This document shows positions 47,532 through 59,432 of a stretch of DNA of 64,000 nt, piece by piece (the first letter of the stretch is position 1; every line of letters begins with the position of its first letter). The notes under the pieces were generated by a model. That model was not told the origin of the DNA, did not search any database, and saw nothing but the letters and a program-made list of their open reading frames with translations. The position numbers and the translations under genes were made by a program. Source of the DNA: Linnemannia schmuckeri. Lineage: Eukaryota > Mortierellomycota > Mortierellomycetes > Mortierellales > Mortierellaceae. The stretch spans positions 992,001 through 1,056,000 of the forward strand of contig JANATG010000002.1 of assembly GCA_029449235.1 (NCBI GenBank), read 5' to 3'.

Positions 47532-50500
47532 TCAGGCTTCGAGGCTGTCGTCCTGCGAGTTGTTTCTACGAGGGCTTCGCAGGGCAAGGGGCTTCTTGGG
47601 GATCACTGGTGGAGAGCTTGGAGACCGATGAAGACTCATCCTCTTGGTATCCATCGATGGCTCAGTGGGGGTCATGGGAGCCAAATTCTCTCCCTCGGAC
47701 AATTCGCTGTTGCCGGTGGGATGGCCACTGACACCAACGGAAAGAGGTTCCTGAGAGGAACGGACCATGCCGCCAACAGGCCGTGGTGCAGGACGAGGAG
47801 AGGGCCGTGGGCTTGGGCGAGGAGCAGCCACAGGCGTCTCTGACTGCGGCTGGGTAGGGGCCGAAAGACGCTCCTTCTTGCGTTCCTGCGAGGTTGGTGG
47901 CGCAGGCTGAGGAGTAGGCTTGGGCGTGTACACCACTGGCCTAGGAGAAACGTGCATCTTACGGACTCTGCGATGGAGAGTCTCCTCTTCATCGTCCTCC
48001 TCATCCATATCTCTGCGCTGTACTTCATCTTGACTACAGTCTCTCTGCTGCTCCTGAACCTCCGTCCCTTGGACCTCATCAGCATACTCAGCCACATATG
48101 TGGCAATCTCCGTAGGCTGAGGTCGAGAGGATTGACGGATGGCAGGCAACACCTTGTCCTTGAACGACTGTGGCATCTCTCTCTCGACTACAGTCTCCTC
48201 TGAAACCTCAGTCGTGGCTACATCCGCTTCGGCCTCCTCCTCCTGCATCTCCCTGAGAGCTTTGGCGGCTGCTTCCTGTTCTGCCTCGGACAAAATGACA
48301 TGAGGCGCTCGACGGTTGGCGAGGTTGGCTGGCTTAGCTCGGATCTGGGGCAAGACATTTGCAGAGTTGGTATCGTTCTCATGCTCATACTCTGGTGTGA
48401 CAGGTGGACTCTGCTTCTTTGCAGGCTCTGGTGTGACAGGTGGACTCTGTTTCTTTGCAGGCTCTTGTTGTTGCACTGGCTGTTGCACTGGGTGTTGCAT
48501 CCTAATAATTCCAGTTCCAATCTTCGCCTCAACCGGACCAAAGTCGTATTCGTGACCGAAGGGAGACGTTGAATAAGACACGGACTGTACACGGTGGAGA
48601 CGATGATCATCAGCATACCCATTTTTGGGAGGCTCCTCTGGCGCCATTTGGAGCTGCTGCTGATATTGCTGTTGCTGTTGGAGCCGCTGGAGCTGGGTCG
48701 GTGTAAGCGAGGCGGGGTATTGTTGTTGCTGCTGGTGCTGCTGCTGGATATATCCAGGGTATTGCTGTTGTTGCTGTTGTTGCTGCTGCTGCTGCTGAGC
48801 ATTCCAGTTCGAGTTGCTTGAGGGCATATTGCCATGGTTGTATCCATGGAAATGCTGGTAGTTGTACATATCGCCTTGGTGACCAGCCTCCTGTCCTTGC
48901 CCGCTCATCGCACCTCCATTGTTGTAGTTGACCCCAGACTGGTCGGCAACAAAGTCTCCTTGGTAACCCTGATATCCTTGTTGGTGGCCATGCTGATGCT
49001 GCATGTGTTTTGGGTATCCTTGAACAGACATGTATGGAGTCTGAGGCTGAAATTGGCCCTGCGCATGAAGTGTATCCTGACCACCATCATGCATGGCTCC
49101 TGGGTGAGAGTAAGTCGGATAATGTTGACCTTGTTGCTGCTGCTGTTGATGGTGCTGGCCCTGCATCTCCAAGTTTTGGATGGTGATGGCATGAATTCGT
49201 TGCTGTTCATGAATGTCTCGCAAAATCTCATCGTTACGCTTCTTGATCTGCTCGAGCTGCTCCAGGGCCATGCGGTTCTTCAGCTCATCCTCCGAAATGA
49301 TTTGGGGTGGGTAAAGCGCCGTGTGGGCATCAGAAACAAGCTGAGTCGAGTGATTTTGTTGGTTGGCGTGGGACATATCCTGAGTCTGGTTGGCATGACC
49401 ATTGTACTCGTAGGGCAAAGGCATTGGCATCGGCATCTGCATCTGCATCTCGGGTCCCGCCCCTTGATACGCAGCTTGATGGGCGGCATGGTTGGCATAC
49501 TGTCCTGAAGTGTCCGCGTGATGCTGATGCTGAGGCATAGTTGAGTTGTTGTTGGAGTAGCCATATTGATTGTTTAACACGGCATTTGAATCGACTCCTG
49601 AGCTGGAGACCATTCCTGCACCGCTTGGAATGGCAGGCTCTGGTATCTTGACAGGGCGATTACGCCTTATGAGTGGAGTGGAGCAAACTTCGCCATCTTC
49701 TGCGCCATGGACATGCGCAGTTGAGGAAGAGTAGGCTCCTAGATGACCGGGTCTATTTGAGTTGTATTGACCATAGGACGCCAAATGTCCTGTCTGGGCA
49801 GGCGAGTCGTCGATCACCGTCTCCTCCTCAGAAATGTTGACAGCATACACGGCTGGCGACTCTGCGTGCATCCTCTTTTGAAAGTTGGGGTCGTAGCCTG
49901 GCACAGACACTAATTAGATTGACATGCACAAAAAAGCACGAGCAAGTCAGATGAAAGCGTCAAAAGAAATCAAAGTGACCCCCTCTTTTTCCCTGCTCTT
50001 CGCCATAATTTTTTTGAATTCGAGGAAGAAACGGAAGAAAGTTATACCTGAGGTTGCTTTGGGACGTCCAGCCATATGGCTTGCAGCATGGGTCGATGAA
50101 GGCGTATTAGAGGATATTGGACGAGCCTTCTTATCCCTGGCAGCCGCCAATGCCTTGAGACGTATCTCTTCCTCCTCACGTTCACGGTCTCGTCTCTGCT
50201 TCTCTTCGCGCTCTCGGTCTCGTCTCTGCTTCTCTTCCTCTTCCTCTTGTTGTCTCTGTCGTTCCCGCTGACGTTCGGCTGCAAGTGCCTTTTGCCGCTC
50301 TGCAACAATCTCCCTCTGACGCTGTTCCTTGGCACGCTTGGCTTCCTGTTCTCGCCTCCTCTCCTCCTCCATCGAACGCTGCATCTCGAGAACAGCCGCC
50401 GGGACAACACCTCTTGCCTGGAGGGTAATTTGACATTCCTGAAACGCAATCCTGTTCTGCTCCAGACTCCGGCGCGCATTGTCGAGCTCAGTGTGGGCAA

Positions 50501-51425
50501 TTCGTTTGAGGTTCAGAATTAGATTCTCTGGTGACTCGTTGGATCCCGCAATCATGTCGGCATGAGAGATGATATCCTGGATGATGGAATCGAACAGTCG
50601 AACGTCAATCTCGGTCAGGTTGTCGGATGCGCCCCCTTCCATGAAACTGTTTAACACAGGCTGCCAGGCCTTGAGGGCGTCCCTCTTGAGCTCCTCAATG
50701 CGGTTATGGTTGTACTCGCTCAGGTTAAAGGACAAGAACCAGGCAAGCATCATGGACGAGAAGATAGGGTGACTCTCAAAGGTATCGAGCTCCTCTCGCA
50801 GTTCCCTGACTCGGAACTCAGCGGCGGCCATGTCTACCAGCATGGATTCCATCTGCTCCTGCAGGACAACGGTCGGGATCTCGTCCTCAGCAGCGGCTGC
50901 TGCTGCTGCTGCTACTGACTGAGACGACGAAGAGGACGATTCACGGCCGTTTCTCATTGGGCGGGACCCTGACATCGAATCAGGCTGTGGCGGTCTTGAA
51001 TGGCCCTGGGTATTGATATTACTTTGTTGCAGATAGGGAGACGGCTGATAGGGCGGTATAATACGCTGCTGTTGAGATTGTTGTGGTTGTGCTTGTAGAT
51101 GCTGTTGGTTGTGTTGAGATAGCCGCTGCTGTTGTTGCTGTTGCTGTTGGGTGCTGCTAGGTCTTGGTTGAGCGGGGAGAGGTGGTGGCGCTGGCCGGTG
51201 CTGGGTAGAAGGGATGTAAGGGACTGGGGTGTGTTGTCGAGGTGGATTAGAAGTAGACGAGGGGTGGATGGGAATGTTTGAATGAGTGCCTCGTGCTGGT
51301 CCACTTCCGCCGCCTATACCTGAGGTCACTACGTTTGTGGATGCGGCTACTGTTGCTCCTTGTTTATTGGGTTTGGATGGAGAAGAGTCGGGCTGACCAG
51401 AGGGGGTCGAGGGCGAGTTTCCCAT
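47532..51425 (-). CDS. Unknown protein, probably N-myristoylated, Gln-rich
   Basis: Exons 51425-50048 and 49909-47532 give 1251 residues. The family was not recognised. It begins MGNSPSTP, which fits the N-myristoylation rule (Gly2, Ser6), so membrane attachment is plausible. Residues ~20-160 are Ser/Pro/Gln-rich with poly-Gln. A predicted helical, possibly globular region spans ~185-350 (MLVDMAAAEFRVRELREEL, FSSMMLAWFLSFNLSEYNHN, EIDVRLFDSIIQDIISHADM). It is followed by a very charged single helix (~355-440), with the ten-residue unit REEKQRRDRE repeated. The second exon is mostly Gln/His/Tyr-rich with poly-Gln blocks, then Pro/Arg-rich. It lies only 170 bases downstream of the KRI1 start on the same strand. 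Function cannot be assigned. Confidence 0.75.
48390..48461. repeat. 36-base coding tandem duplication
   Basis: Two copies of a 36-base unit differing by one base. It duplicates the peptide EPAKKQSPPVTP in the Gln-rich unknown protein; the near identity suggests a recent duplication. Confidence 0.9.
50185..50244. repeat. 30-base coding tandem duplication
   Basis: Two near-identical 30-base units that encode the repeated REEKQRRDRE segment of the charged helix in the unknown myristoylated protein. Confidence 0.85.
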
Positions 51426-51998
51426 GGGAAAGAATTACAGTGCGTTGCAGCTTGAATGAGATTGGATTGAGCTTTGAATGAAGTGTGGAATGGGGTATGG
51501 ATAGGGCTGTCTGTGCCTCGCAATAGTGTCGTCGTCTTTGGGAGTGTGTATTTGTATGCGTGAGTGAAAATGAGAGTGTGTATCTGTACAAGGGAAGAAA
51601 TGCGTTTTCTATCTAAAAAAATGATATGAATGAATGAATGAATGTGCGTACTGACGAAGGAGTAAAAAGGGGCTGATGATGTTCAATTGGAGGTGAGAAA
51701 AAGCGAAAGTAAGAAAAGAAAGTAGACAAAGAAGAGTTGATAAAAGCGAAACAACGGTGAAGTAAAAATCAAAGTGCGAACGAGAGGTGTTTGACACACA
51801 TGGTGACAGGGCAAGAACAAAAATAAAATCAGCGACGCACTCACCAAGACAACAGCCCTGAATTCGTACCCATGCCAAATGCCCCACTCTCCCCCCTCTC
51901 TCTCTTCCTCAATCATCTCACCGCCATCATTCGAATCCACCGCTGCGTTTTTTTGTATTTACATTGTTTGTTTTTAGCCTTCGTTATTTCGAGCAAAT

Positions 51999-52020
51999 AA
52001 AAAAAAAAAAAAAAAAAAAA
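51999..52020 (+). repeat. A-run of 22
   Basis: Uninterrupted plus-strand A-run in the intergenic region upstream of the myristoylated-protein gene. Confidence 0.95.
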
Positions 52021-52917
52021 GCTTGGCCGCTGCTCCCTAATGAAAGTTGCGACAACGGTAGATATCCCTCCTCCTTTGCTTCTGTCCTTCCTTGCTTCCT
52101 TGCTTCCTTCTCTTCGATCCTATTTTCTCTCCTCCTGATACTGCAACAACTATATCAACTACTAATTCAAGCAAGTAAATCGGTTCGCCAAAAGGGCTTT
52201 CGTCGCCAAGACACTTACAACAAAGACAGACGTCCAAGAGAACAATTCTCCCGCCTCGTCTGTCCCTGGGCCGTAGTTTTACGCAACAAAAGACAACAGC
52301 CCTGATCCATTACAAACTACGATGACCCTGCAATACTCGCCGTCCTCATGACGCTTCCTTCCCTTTCGCCCTACTCTCTGTAACTGCAAGCTACTCCAAT
52401 CCATTTTACCAACTATACCCCTCCTTGTGGGCTGTCGACTATGGATGACAATCACTCCTTTACACTGATATACATACACTCAGCCTCTCCATCTACCGCC
52501 CCGCGCAGCATGGATCCATGATTTTTATTTTCTTCCTGAAGTCTACTTGCTTTTTCAAAATTCAGAAACTGAGCAGTCGGAAAACCTCAGTGTTGCCACC
52601 GCTCTAATTGCTCTCGCTCCCGTCCCTTAAACCCGACATTCAGCTATGACATAAGATGGAAACGCAACACATAAACGCAAACACAGAGAATCACAGATCA
52701 CAGACCACATGGCAGCGCAAAAGATTTTCGACTAAATCATCGACTTTTTTATTTTTTTCTTTGTATTTTTCTTTGTATTTTTTCTTGTAGTTGTTTTCAT
52801 TACGGATTTGAAAAAGGGTGCGTGTGTGTGAAAGAGAGAGTGTACAACGAGGGAGAGTGGTGACAACAACATCATGGATAATTTACAACAGTGTTTCAAC
52901 ATGTCTGCTTACTTACG

Positions 52918-52955
<38 letters not shown>
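52918..52955 (+). repeat. A-run of 38
   Basis: Uninterrupted plus-strand A-run about 270 bases beyond the stop of the winged-helix gene. It is T on that gene's sense strand, so it is not its poly(A) tail. Confidence 0.95.
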
Positions 52956-52957
<2 letters not shown>

Positions 52958-53004
52958 TAACGAAAGAGGTTGGAAATGAAGCAAAGAAAAACAGAGGTGA
53001 TAAA

Positions 53005-53060
53005 AGTAGCAAATGTAGCAAAGGTAGCAAAAGTAACAAAAACAGAAAAGGCAGCAAACA
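53005..53060 (+). repeat. Degenerate GTAGCAAA-like tandem repeat
   Basis: Several imperfect copies of a 9-base unit such as GTAGCAAAG; simple repeat, no coding role. Confidence 0.7.
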
Positions 53061-53226
53061 CGAAATGGGAAAATGTACAACAAGTAGTGAAAAGAAAGAA
53101 ACTAATGTGTTTGTACAAAAGAAGAAAAAAGTGGAAATGAAAGAAAAAAAAAGAAAACTACAGCAGCATGTTGAAAAAAACACTTGAAATTAGGATTTCA
53201 TGAATGAGAAGAAAATAATATTCCTC

Positions 53227-56200
53227 CTAATCCTCAAACTCCTTGCGAGGCTTAGTGATTGTTTTGTTTGAGCCAGACGTCGACCGAGGACGCTCAACGG
53301 CCCTTCTCTTAAAGCGGCCATAAGCCTCTTCGTCATCCTCATCGTCGTCCTGGTGCTCATATGCGTCCTGCTCTCGCTTCCAGCCATCTCGGCCTCCTTG
53401 GCCAAAATTAGATCGATTGCCTCCTCCTCCGGTCTGGATGAACCCTCCTTGTGATGACGAATAACTGTTGGGGAGTGATCCTCCAGAATTAAACGGCGAT
53501 GCTTGTCGTATTGACGCAGGACGGGATGGATTTCCAAAGTTTTGGAAAGACTGTTGTTGTTGTTGCTGATGATGATGAAGTTGGTACTGCTGCTGCATTT
53601 GTTGCTGGAGCGACTCTGTCATCCTGTGAAAGACATCGCCCATAGCACTTCCAATGCTTTCTCCGAGCTGTCGAACCGTATCCTTCTGGGTATTTTCAAC
53701 ATTGTCCACAGAACGGCCGACACCCTCCACCTGATCGGCCAACTTGGTGAACGCGACCTGCAGCGAAGAGTATATCTCTTCCCGAAAGTGCGCGATCTCT
53801 TCCTGGTTGGCGCGCTGAATGTTCTGGAGCTCCGATAGAATGTTCGTCTGGCTGGTGTTAATCGCGTTCAAAAGAACAGGTGTCTTGGAGAGCAAGTCTC
53901 GCTCGTCCTCTGCCCGTTCGGCCGCTCGTCCCTTGCCCTTGCGGTCCCGGAACATGCTGTCAAGAGGTGGTCTCGCTGGTCGTACTGGTTGACCTCGTGG
54001 CGGCTCCATCCGCTGTCGCACCTGGTAGGGATGGTGACGGACAGTGTGTGGGCGTATTGGACGCTGAGGAGGCGGATAGGGCTCGACATCCTCAAGAATG
54101 TCTGACCTGTCATCATCACCATTAAAGGAAAGTGACTTTTGCAGTGAGGCTCCAAGGTCACGCAAGCGCATATCCTCCTTCATCAACCGAGGCGAAGGGG
54201 CATGAATAGATCGAGATATCTCCCTCTGCTGCATTGGGTCGTCCTGATCGTAAGCCAAATCGTCCATGCTTCTCCGATTTTGAGCTCGGGACCGAGGGCC
54301 CTCCAGCTGGTTCGGCGACAGCCTCAACTGGGCAGAATGGGTCGACGAGTGGCGACGATGGGTTTCGCTTTGGTCCCCGCGAGTGAACCCAGGCTGAGCA
54401 AATGTGTGGACAGACTGTGCCCTCGGTGATGGCGTACTAGTTTGGGGGGAAGGGAACCCAGACCTGTTGATTGGTGCATGATGGGAACCTTGATCGCTCG
54501 ACCGGTGTTCACCTGAAATGGCCATGCCACCTTGAAATCTGGCCTCAGGTTGCCGTATATTCCGCGCCAAGAGCTCCGGCGTCATGCCATGGTAAGACGA
54601 TCGATTGTTGGGTACAAACTGGTCGCCGGCAGGGTCGTCTTGATTGTTTCGCCCGGTCTTACCGAATGATGGCCGTTGTTGGTGTGACGAAACAGAGTGT
54701 CGGCGATATCCTGATGAGGGTGGGGGCATGATGTCGCTGTAAGAGGATGGATGGTAAAGGTCTGCTTCTTGAAAGGGTTGGTCGAGAGGATGCTGCGGGA
54801 ATTGAAGATGGAGCGTTGGTTGCATCTCAATACCATTCAAAAGTGAGCGTCCGCTTTGTCCACTTGCATAGGATTCGTCTCGCGAGACTTGAGACGGATA
54901 CGAAGGATAGGAAGAGCCGATTTCTAGACTAGCCTCGTCATCATCATCGGTGTCAAGACCAGTCCTCCAGGTGCTGACCTGCTCCATGATACCAGTGGTC
55001 AGCGAACTGCCAACGACGGATGAAATGACGCTCAAAGACGACTCGCTTTGCGAGGGGGTCATGGTAGTAGTCGTCTGAGTGGTATTCCGAGAGAGCTGGA
55101 ACGAAGGCAGCTTTTTGGGTGGGGTCTTTGGTGAAGGCATATCAGAGCTGTTGATCATCCATAGGCCAGCGTCGTGGTTATAACGGAAGCAACTACCTTT
55201 GTTCGTTCTGACGCCAGAGTTGTAGATTGAGAGCAGTCGTTGGACTCGCTAATTAATGTTAAAGAGACAGATACAACACGGTAGGTGAGAATGCTGAAAG
55301 GAGGGGGATCAACCTTACTGACGTGTAAGGGTAGCTTTATCAAGACTGTTGTGTTGTGCCCATATCTAATATCCACCACCCACCATACCCCCATTCGTTC
55401 CATGGCAATAATACACATATTGATTTAAGGTGGTCAGATGATGATCAAAAATCACAACGTGATATGAAAAATAATATGCCTGCTGCTCCCTCTCACCACT
55501 TGGGTCTAATCATAAAGGTCCCATGTCCACTTCTCAAGAGCCCGCAAAGACCGATATGAGTATGATGTATACAACATGGAATGGCCCGAATGTATGTATA
55601 CAATTGTACTTGACCAGTTATGCTGGGCGGATGGACCGTGGTAAAATAAGCACATAAATAATGACAACAATACAGGGCAGCAGTAAAAAAAAAAAAAGAA
55701 GCAGTGTAGAGAGAAGAAAAGAGAGAGGGAGGAGAGGGGAGGGGAGAGACAGAGAGAGAGAGAGAGAGAGAATAAAGTGGAACTGAGACGAGACGAAGGC
55801 GGTGTAAGACGGGATGGGTGATGTTGATGAATGGGTAGGGGTCGGTGACTGGACGATATCAAATTTGCATTTGATCCGCCCAGCCACGTTGTAGTACCAA
55901 CACACACAGACAATAACTTCTATCTTTACCTTGATGAATGCTCCCGAGGATTGTGTCGAGTAAGGTGCCTGCTTGAGGACAAGTCGATGGGCGATATCCC
56001 GAGAGGTCAGGCCTGTCGGTTCTGCCAGAAGGATATCTTGTATTGCCGAAACTATTATGCATATGACAAAAGAGAGAAATAGAGCACAGTGCATGTGAGA
56101 AAACAAACGACAACATTTTAAAAAGTGAAAGCCCTTGCAAATAACAACCTTGCCGTTATTCCTTTCTGTTTCTTGCATGCACAATGGTTCTTAGGATGGC

Positions 56201-56291
56201 GAAGCAGATAGGGTGGAAGGCGCAATATGTGATATAGATGAAACATACCGAGAAGCGTCGTCTTGTCGGACGACGACGAGGATGTCGACAT
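53227..56291 (-). CDS. Unknown protein with predicted winged-helix start and C-terminal coiled coil
   Basis: Exons 56291-56249, 56051-55930 and 55248-53227 give 728 residues. The start codon at 56291 gives MSTSSSSSDKTTLL. Residues ~15-86 look like a compact winged-helix fold: VSAIQDILLAEP, GLTSRDIAHRLVLKQAPYST, SGAFIKRVQRLLSIYNSG, CFRYNHDAGLWMINSSD. The GLTSRDIAHRL block looks like the turn and recognition helices, and the end like a wing. I do not recognise the family. A ~420-residue disordered Ser/Pro/Arg region follows, then a likely coiled coil at ~505-605 (ILSELQNIQRANQEEIAHF) and a Gln/His-rich, acidic end. DNA binding plus oligomerisation is a reasonable guess. The intron before exon 3 is 681 bases long and holds a GA repeat. 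Confidence 0.7.
55751..55770 (+). repeat. (GA)n microsatellite
   Basis: Perfect GA dinucleotide tract inside the long intron of the winged-helix gene. Confidence 0.9.
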
Positions 56292-56794
56292 GCGATTTGG
56301 AGTTTACGAGTCGAGGAAAGGGTGAGAAAAGTTGCTGTTTTTGCTGTTGCAGTTGCGGATAATAAGATGCCAAAGAGGACGAAGGGGAAAGGATGGTCGG
56401 ACAAAGGGGTGGTCGTCGCAAAGTAATACAAGAAAAAAAAAGGTTCGGCAGAGGAAGGCAGTCCACGCTCTTGCTGAGGCTCCTGGAGGGTGTGTTGATG
56501 GCGATGGAGGAGCAAGGTTAGTTGAAGTTGAGGATGGGTGATTTCCTGATGGTGGCTGCGTTTGCGTGTTTGTTTGAGGAAGAGACGTGCTGGTTGCGAT
56601 GTTGCAATGGTAAAGAAGAGAGGAGCAAAGCTGGTATGTGCTGCGGTGGTGCACAGGAAGAGGAGAAAAAAGAGCAGTCTCTCCTTAGTGCGAGCCAGAG
56701 ACAGGTACGGCGAATGAGAATGAGCTAGTGGCGAGGGAGGGGCAGAGAAGAGAGTGTTGAAATGAGCAAGAGTGAAGGGAATGGAAAGAGTGAG

Positions 56795-56862
56795 ATGGGT
56801 AAGGAAGAAGGGAAGGAAGGAGGAAAGGAAGAAGGGAAGGAAGAAGGGAAGGAATAAGGGAA
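56795..56862 (+). repeat. GGAAGGAAGAA-type tandem repeat
   Basis: Imperfect tandem purine units upstream of the winged-helix gene. Confidence 0.8.
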
Positions 56863-57196
56863 GCGCAAGGGATGAGAATAAGCAGTGTACGAAGGGAGAA
56901 TAAGGAAAAGGGAAGAAAGAGAGAGGACGAAGGGAGAGAATACGCAAAAAAAAAGAAAGAGTCCCCAAAGGCACAAAAAAAAAGAGAGGAGAGAAGGGCG
57001 AAAGAGGACAAAAAAAGTGGGCGAGAGGGGGGAAATGAGAGTGGAAATAGAGAATAGCGATCACGGGATTAGTGTCAATGGTGCATCACTCAAAGTCTTT
57101 ATTTGCCACAAACAAGAAGTGAACGAGTGAGTGAAAAAGGGAAAGAAACAAGAGTATTTGATCTTGCGTTCAACAAAGAGACAAATGCAATGACGG

Positions 57197-57231
<35 letters not shown>
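57197..57231 (+). repeat. A-run of 35
   Basis: Uninterrupted plus-strand A-run in the divergent intergenic region. Confidence 0.95.
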
Positions 57232-57234
<3 letters not shown>

Positions 57235-59432
57235 AATGCCTAAGGGGGTGGAGCTGAAGAACGAACGAACAGCAACAACATCAATAACGAGCATACATAA
57301 AAAGAAAAAAAAATGAAGCAGCTTTTAAAAGGGGGTGGGCATCATGACCATGACGGGCGACTTGCAGTAAAGAGAGAGAGAAGAAGGGGCTTAAAGGGAC
57401 ACGAAAGAAGAGAAAAAAAATGAATGAAGAAGGGGTGGATAAGGAAGAAGGAAGAAAGTCAAAGGAGGGAGAGGGTCAAGGAAGTCAAGTCGTACAAAGG
57501 GAAGGGGGGAAAGGAGGAAGAAGAAAGAGGAGCGATAGAAATCGGTTGCAGCTTTGCTTACTTTGCTTTGATATTCTCTTTGATTGTCCCAAAAGCAATG
57601 ATAAAAAAAATTTAGCTGAGGATGATGATTGTTTTCTGGGCCAGCAGTCAAAGAATGCCGTAGTCAAGAATGAATGCAAAGGGTTATATAGCAATACAAA
57701 CAAACAAGCAAATGTATGTATGTGTGCCTGCCGCTGCTGCTGGTGCAGTGGATGGTCCCGATGGCAGGACGAGGGAGGATGGGAGGGATGAAGACACGTG
57801 TACAGCCAGCAGAGCGCGGAGGATGACGGGCGTCTGCGAAAGATGTGATACTGCTTCCTGCTTCCTTGCTTGCTGTATCTGTATGTACCGATGACTGTGC
57901 AATAGAAAGTATGGAGGGTTGGATGGAATGAAGGTGGGAAGACGAAAAAGAGTGGGCGATGTTCTTATATAGTAGCCCATGTCGGACAAAAAAATGGTGG
58001 CGCAACGCGCTGTTTGAAAATAGAAGGAGAAGGACATAAAAAATCAGAAAAACAGCGGCGCATTCACGTACCATGACCATGAATACAAATGGCATTGCCA
58101 TGGCGTAAAAAATGGTGAACACCCCACCATCCCCATCAATTTGGATTGCCCTTGTCCCTGTCATTTTGGGCACAGGCACAAGTACCTTTCTTTTTCTTTC
58201 AAGAGAGAGCTACGAATCCCTTTTTTTGTCCTCAGACACAATTTTCATCCCTAGATTTTCAAACGCACTGTCCATTAATGACCAACTTTGGAATGAGGGA
58301 CAGCGTAGTATTGTAAGTTCCCTTGTTAAAGAAGGAGAAAGGGTGAGTGACCCGTGTTCGTACTCCTTCTCATCTGTCAAAAGATATGTACACAACACGT
58401 ACACAAGCAAAAGGAGGAAGAGGGAGTGAGCGCCCTTTTCCGTTGTGAAATAAAAAGGTGTATGTGTCTGTAAATAGGCCATACCACCACCGTATTTGTC
58501 TCCTTTTCTGTCCATGACGACCGTACAGGACCAACCTCCACTCTCTCATCTGTCTGTCTGACTGTGTCTCATACTTATTGTAGTTGACTGTCGTAAGGGG
58601 GGAGAGGATAGAAGGAGGAAAAGAAAAGTACTTTCGTAAGAGGAAAAAAGGGTGCAATGCAAATTAACATGTATTATGCATTGTTCAGCAGAGTGACTAT
58701 TCGACTTCAATGTCGGACCCTTGCAGTGTATGGTCCCCCTCTAGCCTTGAGATGAACAAGACAAACAACGGTAATGAAGACGAACAAATAAAATGACCAA
58801 CAAGGTTCAAAATGCGTGATGGTTGTCTTGATGGTACCTGTCACCACAGCTGCCTTCACGACAACGAAACAAACAACAACAAAGAGGCAACACCAAGACG
58901 GCGGTCTGAATCAACTCTAAATTGCCATAATACAGTAGCTAATTTGTAACTGCATGTTCAGAAACAGGTGGCATCTCCCTCCGTATTCGTACCACAGTGA
59001 TGCAACTGTCCCCTGTCCATAAAAGTTGCACTCCGTCAGGCACAACTCATTGCCACATAAATTTCAATTTTTTTTATCTCAGCTGTCCACACAAACACTA
59101 GAAGGGCAAGAAAAAGATGAAAAACAAGAAATAAGAAACAAGAAACAAGAAGCAAGACCCCCTGCCTTGGATCTCATCCACCTTTACCCATCACAGCTGA
59201 CCCACTCATCCCCTCTCTTTCTCTTTCTCTTTCTCCCTTCGTCTCTTTCCTCCTTTTTCTACTTTTCTTCTCTTCTTTCACTTTTCCTAACTAATCACTC
59301 ATTCTCGTTCCTCCTCACACTCCACTTCCCTTCTCATCATCATCTCCTTTCGTCCCCCTGTCTGCGCATACTGAAAAGAAAAGAAAAGAAATACTCCCGC
59401 TTGAATACACTCACTATCACATATACCTTTTA

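Larger units (their letters stand above)
51426..53226. other. Intergenic region between two minus-strand genes
   Basis: 1.8 kb without a supported gene. It includes a GAAT repeat near 51626-51643, an A-run at 51999-52020, an A-run at 52918-52955 and a GTAGCAAA-like degenerate repeat at about 53005-53060. The part next to 51425 is the upstream region of the myristoylated-protein gene; the part near 53226 is the 3' flank of the next gene. Confidence 0.5.
56292..59432. promoter_or_regulatory. Divergent intergenic region of 3.1 kb
   Basis: No gene is supported between the winged-helix gene (-) and the Ser-rich gene (+). It is purine-rich on the plus strand at 56400-57560, with GGAAGGAAGAAG tandem units near 56795-56860. 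It has an A-run at 57197-57231 and is pyrimidine-rich at 59200-59350. The open frames here are low complexity and mirror-image, so they are not believed. Confidence 0.5.

Noticed and set aside
53227..56291. KilA-N/APSES DNA-binding domain in the winged-helix gene
   Set aside because: The hallmark residues of APSES proteins are absent; a generic winged helix fits better, without a family name.
56156..57064. 302-residue minus-strand open frame overlapping the first exon of the winged-helix gene
   Set aside because: The composition is that of the CT-rich leader, and the short ATG at 56291 gives the spliced protein with conserved-looking blocks.
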